Below, one piece after another: positions 1 to 5,952 of a stretch of DNA of 8,665 bases. Position 1 is the first letter of the stretch, and every line of letters begins with the position of its first letter. A program made the translations under genes and the position numbers. Origin of the DNA: Nocardioidaceae bacterium (GTDB taxonomy: Bacteria; Actinomycetota; Actinomycetes; Propionibacteriales; Nocardioidaceae). The stretch lies in NCBI GenBank assembly GCA_013698435.1, contig JACCVA010000299.1, positions 1 to 8,665 on the forward strand, read 5' to 3'. The notes beneath the pieces were generated by a model that was not told the DNA's origin, made no database searches, and saw only the letters and a program-made list of their open reading frames with translations.

Positions 1-2
1 CC

Positions 3-686
3 GTGAGCAAGATTTTGGTGGTCGACGACGACCCGACGGTGCGCGAGGTGGTGTTGTCATACCTGCGGGCTGAGAAGTACGACGTGCAGGAGGCGGCCGA
101 CGGCGAGACCGCGTTGTCGATGATCGGACACGAGCGTCCGGACATGGTCGTGCTCGACGTGATGCTGCCAGGCGTCGACGGGCTCGAGGTGTGCCGGCGG
201 CTCCGCGCACAAAGCGACCTGCCCGTCATCATGCTCACCGCGCTGGGCACCGCCGCCGACCGGGTGGTCGGGCTCGAGCTCGGCGCCGACGACTACCTGA
301 CGAAGCCGTTCAGCCCGCGCGAGCTCGTCCTGCGGGTCGGGTCGGTGCTGCGTCGGGTCGGCGAGGGCGAGAACCCCGACACGCGGGTATGGACCGACGG
401 TGACCTGGTCGTCGACGGCCCCAGCAGGCAAGCCACCATGGCCGGCAGACCGCTTGCCCTGACGGTCCGGGAGTTCGACCTGTTGCGGTTCTTCGTGTCG
501 CACCCGGCGACGGCCTTCACCCGCGTCGAGCTGCTCGAGAAGGTGTGGGGCTGGTCGTTCGGGGACCAGTCGACCGTGACCGTGCACGTACGCCGGCTGC
601 GTGAGAAGGTCGAGCCGGACCCGACGACACCGTCTCGACTCGTGACGGTCTGGGGTGTCGGCTACCGGTGGGAGGCAGCAGCGTGA
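3..686 (+). CDS. OmpR/PhoB-family response regulator
   Basis: Cytoplasmic DNA-binding response regulator of 227 residues, the normal length for the OmpR/PhoB family. The receiver domain (about residues 2-118) shows the acidic pocket D8-D10, the phospho-acceptor D52 in VVLDVMLPG, the switch threonine T79 and the conserved lysine K101 in TKPFSP. The C-terminal winged helix (about 128-225) ends in the usual TVTVHVRRLREKVE recognition helix and a VWGVGYRW wing. The GTG start at base 3 begins directly with SKILVVDDD, as expected for the family; any ribosome binding site lies outside the window. It overlaps the downstream histidine kinase by four bases, so the two are very likely translated together as cognate partners. 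Neither the domain sequence nor the neighbours reveal the target genes, so no specific name is given. Confidence 0.95.
   Translation: MSKILVVDDDPTVREVVLSYLRAEKYDVQEAADGETALSMIGHERPDMVVLDVMLPGVDGLEVCRRLRAQSDLPVIMLTALGTAADRVVGLELGADDYLTKPFSPRELVLRVGSVLRRVGEGENPDTRVWTDGDLVVDGPSRQATMAGRPLALTVREFDLLRFFVSHPATAFTRVELLEKVWGWSFGDQSTVTVHVRRLREKVEPDPTTPSRLVTVWGVGYRWEAAA
671..675 (+). promoter_or_regulatory. Ribosome binding site of the histidine kinase gene
   Basis: GGAGG lies seven bases before the GTG at 683 inside the end of the response regulator gene. An upstream in-frame GTG at 668 would place the site inside the coding sequence, so this motif selects 683 as the start. Confidence 0.75.
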
Positions 687-1807
687 ACAAGGACCTGGTG
701 ACGATGATCGCCATCGCGACCGCCTGGGCAGCGGGTGTCGGGGTCATCGGGCTGCTGTTGGCGAACATGGCGCGCCGCCGGTCGTTGCGCTGGTCGTTCG
801 TCATGGTGGCGGTCTTCGCGGTGCTCGGGATCGTGGCGGCCATCGTCGGCACCTCGCGCGCCATGTTCATCTCCGGCCACGACTTCGGCGTCGTGCTCTG
901 GGCCGCGAGCGTGTCCGGCGTCGTGTCGCTCGGGTTCGCCCTGCTCGTGGCGCGGCGCGCGATCTTGGGCGCGCACGCCGTCCAGGAGGCGACCCGGGAG
1001 ATGAGCGAGCACGGCACGTTCGTGTCGCCGAAGGGGATCCCGGCCGAGCTGGCGGCGGTGTCCGACCAGCTGGCAGCGACCTCGACGCGGCTCGCCCAGT
1101 CGCGGGAGAGAGAGCGGGCGCTCGAGTCGTCGCGGCGCGAGCTGGTGGCCTGGGTGTCGCATGACCTGCGGACCCCGCTCGCCGGACTCCGGGCGATGGC
1201 TGAGTCGCTGGAGGACGGCCTGGCCGCCGACCCGGCCCGCTACCACACCCAGATGCGTGAGACCGTCGACAAGATGGCTCGGATGGTCGACGACCTGTTC
1301 GAGCTGTCGCGCATCCACGCCGGCGCGCTCACCCTCACGCTCGAGGCGGTGCCTCTCGACGAGGCGATCAGCGAGGCCCTCGCGGTCAGCACGCCGGTGG
1401 CCCTCGCCAACGGCGTCAAGCTCGGTGGGTACGCCGAACCAGGGATCGCTGTCCGCGCCGACCCGCGTGAGCTGTCGCGGATGATCGGCAACCTCGTCAC
1501 CAACGCCATCCGCCACACCCCGAGCGAAGGTACCGTCGAGGTGATCGCACGCACCGGCGCCAACGGCGTCGAGCTCGTCGTCGAGGACGCCTGCGGAGGG
1601 ATCCCGCCGGACGATCTCGCCCGCGTCTTCGACGTGGCCTGGCGAGGCAGCGACGCCCGTACGCCGGAGGCGGCCGCCGGCTCGGGCCTCGGCCTCGCCA
1701 TCGTGCGGGGCATCGCCGAGGCGCACCGGGGCACGGTCCGTGTCGACAACGCCGGTGAAGGCTGCCGCTTCCTGGTAGAGCTCCCGTCGTACAGTGGCGC
1801 CCAGTAG
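683..1807 (+). CDS. Membrane sensor histidine kinase
   Basis: Sensor kinase of 374 residues that should autophosphorylate and pass the phosphate to the upstream response regulator. Three hydrophobic segments are visible (about 8-28, 36-58, 69-90) with only short loops, then a HAMP-like linker (about 91-150). The HisKA domain carries the phospho-accepting H160 in WVSHDLRTPLAG. The ATPase domain has the N box with N270 and N274 (GNLVTNAIRHTP), a G1 box written EDACGGIPP (301-309) and the G2 box GSGLGLAIVRG (333-343). The GTG start at 683 is chosen over 668 because GGAGG stands seven bases before it and because it gives the GTGA overlap with the regulator stop. With almost no extracytoplasmic domain, the kinase probably senses something within or at the membrane, or a partner protein (inference). 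Ligand and target are unknown. Confidence 0.95.
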   Translation: MNKDLVTMIAIATAWAAGVGVIGLLLANMARRRSLRWSFVMVAVFAVLGIVAAIVGTSRAMFISGHDFGVVLWAASVSGVVSLGFALLVARRAILGAHAVQEATREMSEHGTFVSPKGIPAELAAVSDQLAATSTRLAQSRERERALESSRRELVAWVSHDLRTPLAGLRAMAESLEDGLAADPARYHTQMRETVDKMARMVDDLFELSRIHAGALTLTLEAVPLDEAISEALAVSTPVALANGVKLGGYAEPGIAVRADPRELSRMIGNLVTNAIRHTPSEGTVEVIARTGANGVELVVEDACGGIPPDDLARVFDVAWRGSDARTPEAAAGSGLGLAIVRGIAEAHRGTVRVDNAGEGCRFLVELPSYSGAQ

Positions 1808-1842
1808 CGGGTGCTGACAGGGTCGTCGAACGCGCTTGCAGC

Positions 1843-1849
1843 AAAGGAG
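1843..1849 (+). promoter_or_regulatory. Ribosome binding site of the DUF3046 gene
   Basis: AAAGGAG is a strong Shine-Dalgarno sequence. It is eight bases from the GTG at 1858 but only two bases from the alternative GTG at 1852, which favours the later start. Confidence 0.75.
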
Positions 1850-1857
1850 CGGTGACG

Positions 1858-2052
1858 GTGCGGCACACGGAATTCTGGGCTCGGATGGACGCGGTGCTGG
1901 GACCGCAGTACTCCCGCACCTGGGCCCATGAGCACGTGATGGCCGAGCTCGACGAGCGCACGGTCGAGCAGGCGTTCGCCGACGGTGAGGACGCGAAGCG
2001 GATCTGGCGTGCGGTCTGGACGTCGCTCGAGCTGCCCCCTCGCGACCGCTGA
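1858..2052 (+). CDS. Small DUF3046 family protein
   Basis: Protein of 64 residues beginning MRHTEFWARMDAVLG. This matches the DUF3046 family as I know it: a small, conserved actinobacterial protein of unknown function, usually encoded just upstream of recA. The family pattern is visible: an N-terminal TEFW motif, a central WAHEHVMAEL helix and a C-terminal GEDAKRIWRAVW segment. It has no signal peptide or membrane segment and looks helical and cytoplasmic. The start at 1858 is preferred over GTG 1852 because the AAAGGAG site is then correctly spaced and the protein begins as family members do. A 50-base gap separates it from the histidine kinase and a 200-base regulatory gap from recA, so it is probably not in the recA transcript. 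No function is assigned. Confidence 0.85.
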   Translation: MRHTEFWARMDAVLGPQYSRTWAHEHVMAELDERTVEQAFADGEDAKRIWRAVWTSLELPPRDR

Positions 2053-2087
2053 CTACGTCTGGTTCGGGAACTGCCCGCGTGTCGGCG

Positions 2088-2115
2088 TTGCTTCGAACAC
2101 GTGTTCGGCTAACTT
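2088..2115 (+). promoter_or_regulatory. LexA-controlled recA promoter (distal)
   Basis: A TTGCTT -35 candidate (2088-2093) and a TAACTT -10 candidate (2110-2115, fitting the actinobacterial TAnnnT) are 16 bases apart and flank the SOS box exactly. LexA bound in the spacer would block RNA polymerase. The expected transcript start is near 2122, giving a leader of roughly 135 bases before recA. The SOS box is clear; the hexamers are a weaker call. Confidence 0.55.
2094..2107 (+). promoter_or_regulatory. LexA operator (SOS box)
   Basis: CGAACACGTGTTCG is a perfect 14-base palindrome and matches the actinobacterial/Gram-positive SOS box CGAAC-N4-GTTCG. The base before it is the consensus T; the base after is G instead of the usual A. 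Its place between the DUF3046 gene and recA, within the promoter spacer, is where LexA represses recA in mycobacteria. Confidence 0.9.
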
Positions 2116-2173
2116 AGTCCACAGGTTGCCGTTCAGGGTTGGTCGTCCACAGATCCTCGATGCCCGTCGAGAC

Positions 2174-2195
2174 TGTCGGAGGTCGGCCCTAGCGT
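2174..2195 (+). promoter_or_regulatory. RecA-NDp-type (PafBC-dependent) recA promoter
   Basis: TGTCGG at 2174-2179 is followed, ten bases later, by TAGCGT at 2190-2195. This fits the mycobacterial LexA-independent DNA-damage promoter TGTCRG(tg)-N8-TAnnnT, which the WYL-domain activator PafBC recognises; the optional 'tg' is 'ag' here. The -10-like TAGCGT predicts a transcript start near 2202, about 55 bases before recA. It lies closer to the gene than the LexA promoter, the same order as the two recA promoters of Mycobacterium tuberculosis. Assignment is by motif and position only. Confidence 0.7.
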
Positions 2196-2256
2196 CTTCT
2201 CGACACCGCACGAAGGGTCGACCGCGGCCCACCACACGACCGGACGGATGAAGCAG

Positions 2257-3293
<1,037 letters not shown>

Positions 3294-3294
<1 letters not shown>

Positions 3295-3872
3295 TGGCGG
3301 GCCGGCCCGCGCGTCGGCGTCGTCGGGCCGGTCCGGCAGAGCCCGCTGGCACCCAGCAGGACCTCGGGCCGCCCGCCGACCCGGAGTCGGTGGCGCGCAC
3401 GATCCTGCTCACCAAGCTGACCGCGCAGGCGCGGTCGCGACAGGAGCTGGCCGACGCACTGGCAGCCAAGGCGGTCCCCGACGACGTCGCTGAGCGGGTC
3501 CTGGACCGGTTCGAGCAGGTAGGGCTCGTCGACGACGCCGCTTTCGCCGACCGGTGGGTGCGGTCGCGGCAGTCCAGCCGTGGGCTCTCCCGGCGGGCGC
3601 TGGCGCACGAGCTGCGCGCCAAGGGCATCGACAACGGGCTGATCAGCACGTCGCTCGAGCAGGTCCAGCCGGCTGACGAGCACGAGACTGCCCACCGGCT
3701 GGTCCAGCGCAAGCTTCGCAGCACTCGTGGGCTCGACCGGCTGGTGCGGACCCGTCGGCTGGCGGGCATGCTCGCTCGCAAGGGCTACCCACCGGGTGTC
3801 GCGATGCAGGTGGTCCGTGACGCCCTGGCCGCCGAGGAGTCCGACGAGACCGCCGACTCCTGGAGTTCGTAG
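3294..3872 (+). CDS. recX: Regulatory protein RecX
   Basis: RecX binds RecA filaments and modulates, usually inhibits, RecA activity in the cytoplasm. The 192-residue product has a basic, proline- and alanine-rich N-terminal extension (residues 1-30) and then the RecX helical repeats: ARTILLTKLTAQARSRQELADALAAKAVP (about 34-62), the signature FEQVGLVDDAAFADRWVRSR (73-92), SRRALAHELRAKGID (99-113), and a third unit with LARKGYPPGVAMQVV (160-174). The ATG overlaps the recA stop as TGATG and has no Shine-Dalgarno sequence of its own, so it should be translated by coupling to recA. That arrangement keeps the inhibitor at low, RecA-proportional levels (inference). The gene ends in TAG at 3870-3872, eleven bases before the next start. 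Confidence 0.95.
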
Positions 3873-3883
3873 GCTGTCGGTCA
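3870..3883 (+). promoter_or_regulatory. Candidate leaderless promoter of the Nudix-GNAT gene
   Basis: TAGGCT (3870-3875) fits the actinobacterial -10 pattern TAnnnT and is seven bases before the ATG at 3883, so transcription could start on the A of the start codon. The TAG is also the recX stop codon. A weak -35 candidate GAGACC stands at 3846-3851 (18-base spacer). The absence of a ribosome binding site before 3883 supports a leaderless start, but read-through from recX is equally possible. Confidence 0.4.
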
Positions 3884-4866
3884 TGTCCGGCTGGCCCCTG
3901 CACACCTGGGACGGGCTGGAGATCGCCGCCGAGCACCCGCAGGGGTCCACCGTCGTCGTACGACGCCCCCGGCGTGACGGGCTCGACTACCTGCTGCTGC
4001 ATCGCAACGCCAACGGGGCCGCGTTCGAGGGGGACTGGGCCTGGACCGCCCCTGCGGGGGCGCGACAGCCAGGGGAGGCAGTGTTGTCGGCGGCCCTGCG
4101 TGAGCTAGCCGAGGAGGCGGGTCTGACCGGGCTCAGTCCCTGGGCGGTGGACCTCTCGCACCGGTGGGCGGTCTTCGCCGTCGACGTACCCGCGCACACG
4201 ACTGTCGACCTCGTCGATCCCGAGCACGACCGGTTCGAGTGGCTCACGCCGCAGGAGTGCCGTCGGCGGGTGCTCCCGGCGTTCGTCGCCGCCCAGCAGG
4301 TCGACCGGACGGCAGAGGTCCCGACCGGGGCGCTGACGTTTCGTCCGATGGAGCACGGCGACTTGCCGACGGTGCTGCAGTGGCAGCGCGCGGCCCATGC
4401 CGACGACTGGTTCCACGGCAGCCGGACCACCCTGACCGACGTCCAGCGGCGCTACGGGCCACGACTCGAGCGTCAGCAGCCCACGCGGATGTGGGTGGCG
4501 CAGCTCGACCGGGTCGACATCGGCTACCTGCAGGACTTCCGCGTCGGTGACCACGACGAGTACGCCGTCAAGACAGGGCTCCCTGACGCTGTGGGGTTCG
4601 ACTATCTGATCGGCGACCCGTCGCTGGTCGGGCGCGGGCTCGGCACCCGGATGATCTGGTCCTACCTGGTCGACGTGGTGGCGCCGCACTACCCGGCCGC
4701 GCGCACCTTCCTGGCCAGTCCTGACTACCGCAACGCCGCCTCTCTGAGGGCGCTCGAGAAGTGTGGCTTCCACGCGGGTGCCTGGATCGACGTCCCCGGC
4801 CGTCGCGGGGAGGCGGCATCGACGGAGATCGTCTGCTCGTTCGACCGGACCCACTGGCTGGGTTGA
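3883..4866 (+). CDS. Nudix hydrolase fused to an AAC(6')-like GNAT acetyltransferase
   Basis: Bifunctional 327-residue cytoplasmic protein. The N-terminal half (about 1-145) has a complete Nudix box, GX5EX7REUXEEXGU, at 59-81: G59, E65, R73-E74-L75, E77-E78, G80-L81. Such enzymes cleave nucleoside diphosphates linked to another group, using metal held by the box glutamates. The C-terminal half (about 148-327) is a GNAT domain. It starts LTFRPMEHGDLPTVLQW, has the acetyl-CoA loop VGRGLGTR (249-256) and ends SLRALEKCGF (287-296). Its layout, with YLIGDPSLVGRGLGT and ASPDYRNAASLRALEKCGF, recalls aminoglycoside 6'-N-acetyltransferases and the related siderophore-type acyltransferases. The ATG at 3883 leaves the Nudix domain whole; earlier in-frame starts lie inside recX. 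Substrates cannot be read from the sequence, and drug resistance should not be assumed. A strong hairpin follows eight bases after the stop. Confidence 0.85.
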   Translation: MSGWPLHTWDGLEIAAEHPQGSTVVVRRPRRDGLDYLLLHRNANGAAFEGDWAWTAPAGARQPGEAVLSAALRELAEEAGLTGLSPWAVDLSHRWAVFAVDVPAHTTVDLVDPEHDRFEWLTPQECRRRVLPAFVAAQQVDRTAEVPTGALTFRPMEHGDLPTVLQWQRAAHADDWFHGSRTTLTDVQRRYGPRLERQQPTRMWVAQLDRVDIGYLQDFRVGDHDEYAVKTGLPDAVGFDYLIGDPSLVGRGLGTRMIWSYLVDVVAPHYPAARTFLASPDYRNAASLRALEKCGFHAGAWIDVPGRRGEAASTEIVCSFDRTHWLG

Positions 4867-4873
4867 GCCGACC

Positions 4874-4919
4874 CTTGTCAGCCGCAGAGGTCGCTCGGGC
4901 GACTCCAGCGGCTGACAAG
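4874..4919 (+). terminator. Strong hairpin, probable terminator; copy 1 of a palindromic repeat
   Basis: A perfect 12-base inverted repeat, CTTGTCAGCCGC (4874-4885) and GCGGCTGACAAG (4908-4919), encloses a second stem, GTCGC (4890-4894) and GCGAC (4899-4903), with loop TCGG. It begins eight bases after the Nudix-GNAT stop, the place for a transcription terminator, and has no T run, as is common in high-GC actinobacteria. Its first 34 bases recur at 5900-5933 with four differences, so it is also a copy of a dispersed repeat rather than only a local hairpin. Confidence 0.75.
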
Positions 4920-4966
4920 TCTGGGCGTGGTGTGCAGGAGCGAGACTTTGCGTGTTTGCTACAGGC

Positions 4967-5890
4967 ATGAGAGCTGCGGTGATTCATGAGTTCGGCGAGC
5001 CAACTGTCGTGCGGGTCGAGGACGTCGACGACCCGCTGGTCGGTCCCGACTATGTGCTGATCAAGGTGGCTGCGGCCGGGGTCAACCCGGTCGACTGGAA
5101 AATGGTCGCGGGCTATCTCCAAGGCGCCTTTCCGCACCACCTGCCGCTGATCCCCGGGTGGGATGTGTCCGGTGAGGTCGTCGGCGTCGGCCCCGCGGTG
5201 ACGCACGTCGCCGTCGGCGACCGGGTGTCGGCGTACGCCCGCAAGGACCACGTGCAAAACGGCACGTTCGCGGAGCTGGTCGCGGTGCACATCCGCGCCG
5301 TCGCCAAGGTTCCCGATGACGTCGACCTCGTCGACGCGGGAGCGCTTCCTCTTGCCGGCCTTACGGCAGCCCAGCTGCTGGACGCCACTGAGGTCGCGGC
5401 CGGCGACACCGTGCTCGTGCACGCCGCAGCCGGCGGGGTCGGCTCGTTCGCCACCCAGCTCGCCGTCGCTCGTGGTGCGCGGGTGCTCGGCACCGGGAGC
5501 ACCGCCGGCCACGACTACCTGCGTGGCCTCGGTGCCGAGCCGCTGGAGTACGGCGAAGGTCTGACCGCACGCGTTGAGGAGCTCTGCCCAGGCGGAGTCG
5601 ATGTCGTGGTCGACCTGATCGGCGGCGACGCGCTCGCCGCGACCCCCGACCTGCTCGCTCCCAACGGTCGGGTGGGTTCGATCGTTGAGGCGGACACGGT
5701 CCACGAGCTCGGCGGTCGGTACGTCTTCGTCCGGCCGGACGCGGGCATGCTCGGTGAACTGCTGCAGCAGGTTGGGCGCGGTGAGGTCAAGGTTCACATC
5801 GCTGAGCGCTTCGGGCTCGACCAGGCCGCTGAAGCCCTGGCCGCCACCAAGACCGGTCACGTCCGCGGCAAGGTGGTTCTCACGCTCTAA
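4967..5890 (+). CDS. NADP-dependent quinone oxidoreductase-like MDR protein
   Basis: Zinc-independent member of the medium-chain dehydrogenase/reductase superfamily, quinone oxidoreductase (zeta-crystallin) type, 307 residues. These cytoplasmic enzymes use NAD(P)H to reduce quinones or reactive enones. The GroES-like N-terminal half (about 1-120) contains AAAGVNPVDWKMVAGY (35-50), IPGWDVSGEVVGVG (62-75) and VGDRV (83-87). The Rossmann nucleotide-binding loop is HAAAGGVGSFATQLA (152-166), followed by LGAEPLEYGEG (188-198) and VDVVVDLIGG (211-220). The cysteine and histidine zinc ligands of true alcohol dehydrogenases are not seen. The C-terminus GHVRGKVVLTL is typical. I chose ATG 4967 because MRAAVIHEFGEP is the family N-terminus; GTG 4952 would add five residues and has AGGAG eleven bases before it, so it remains possible. 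The gene is flanked by the two repeat copies and looks monocistronic. The physiological substrate is unknown. Confidence 0.9.
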   Translation: MRAAVIHEFGEPTVVRVEDVDDPLVGPDYVLIKVAAAGVNPVDWKMVAGYLQGAFPHHLPLIPGWDVSGEVVGVGPAVTHVAVGDRVSAYARKDHVQNGTFAELVAVHIRAVAKVPDDVDLVDAGALPLAGLTAAQLLDATEVAAGDTVLVHAAAGGVGSFATQLAVARGARVLGTGSTAGHDYLRGLGAEPLEYGEGLTARVEELCPGGVDVVVDLIGGDALAATPDLLAPNGRVGSIVEADTVHELGGRYVFVRPDAGMLGELLQQVGRGEVKVHIAERFGLDQAAEALAATKTGHVRGKVVLTL

Positions 5891-5899
5891 CCTCACCGA

Positions 5900-5946
5900 C
5901 TTGTGAGCCGCTGAGGTCGCTAGAGCGACTCCAGGCGCTGCCAGTC
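5900..5946 (+). repeat. Second, decayed copy of the palindromic repeat
   Basis: Bases 5900-5933 match 4874-4907 at 30 of 34 positions in the same orientation. The inner stem GTCGC (5916-5920) / GCGAC (5925-5929) is intact with a different loop, TAGA. The outer right arm reads GGCGCTGCCAG instead of GCGGCTGACAAG, so most of the long outer stem is lost. It fills the 62-base gap between the convergent oxidoreductase (ends 5890) and phosphoesterase (ends 5953 on the minus strand), where it could still act as a terminator for either strand. Confidence 0.7.
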
Positions 5947-5952
5947 AACGAC

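Noticed and set aside
662..1726. Long open frame of 354 codons on the minus strand across the histidine kinase gene
   Set aside because: It mirrors a clearly recognisable kinase; its product is rich in Arg, Gly and His with no family motif, a usual by-product of high-GC third-position bias.
1827..1841. TCGAAC half-site before the DUF3046 gene, considered as a second LexA box
   Set aside because: The right half (TTGC instead of GTTCG) does not fit, so the palindrome is absent.
2062..2071. GTTCGGGAAC inverted repeat, considered as an SOS-like site
   Set aside because: The half-sites are in the opposite order and spacing to CGAAC-N4-GTTCG, and the site is short enough to be chance.
2156..2171. 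CTCGA-N6-TCGAG inverted repeat in the recA leader
   Set aside because: A 5-bp stem in such GC-rich sequence is expected by chance and does not align with either promoter.
2160..2192. Ten-codon ATG...TAG frame in the recA leader, a possible leader peptide
   Set aside because: It has no ribosome binding site and its end overlaps the TGTCGG-N10-TAGCGT promoter; short frames like this arise by chance.
3883..4866. Calling this an aminoglycoside-resistance gene
   Set aside because: GNAT similarity to AAC(6') enzymes does not fix the substrate, and the fused Nudix domain argues for a different native role.
4568..5896. 442-codon minus-strand open frame across the GNAT domain and the oxidoreductase gene
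   Set aside because: It spans two well-supported plus-strand genes and a terminator hairpin, and its product shows no recognisable domain.
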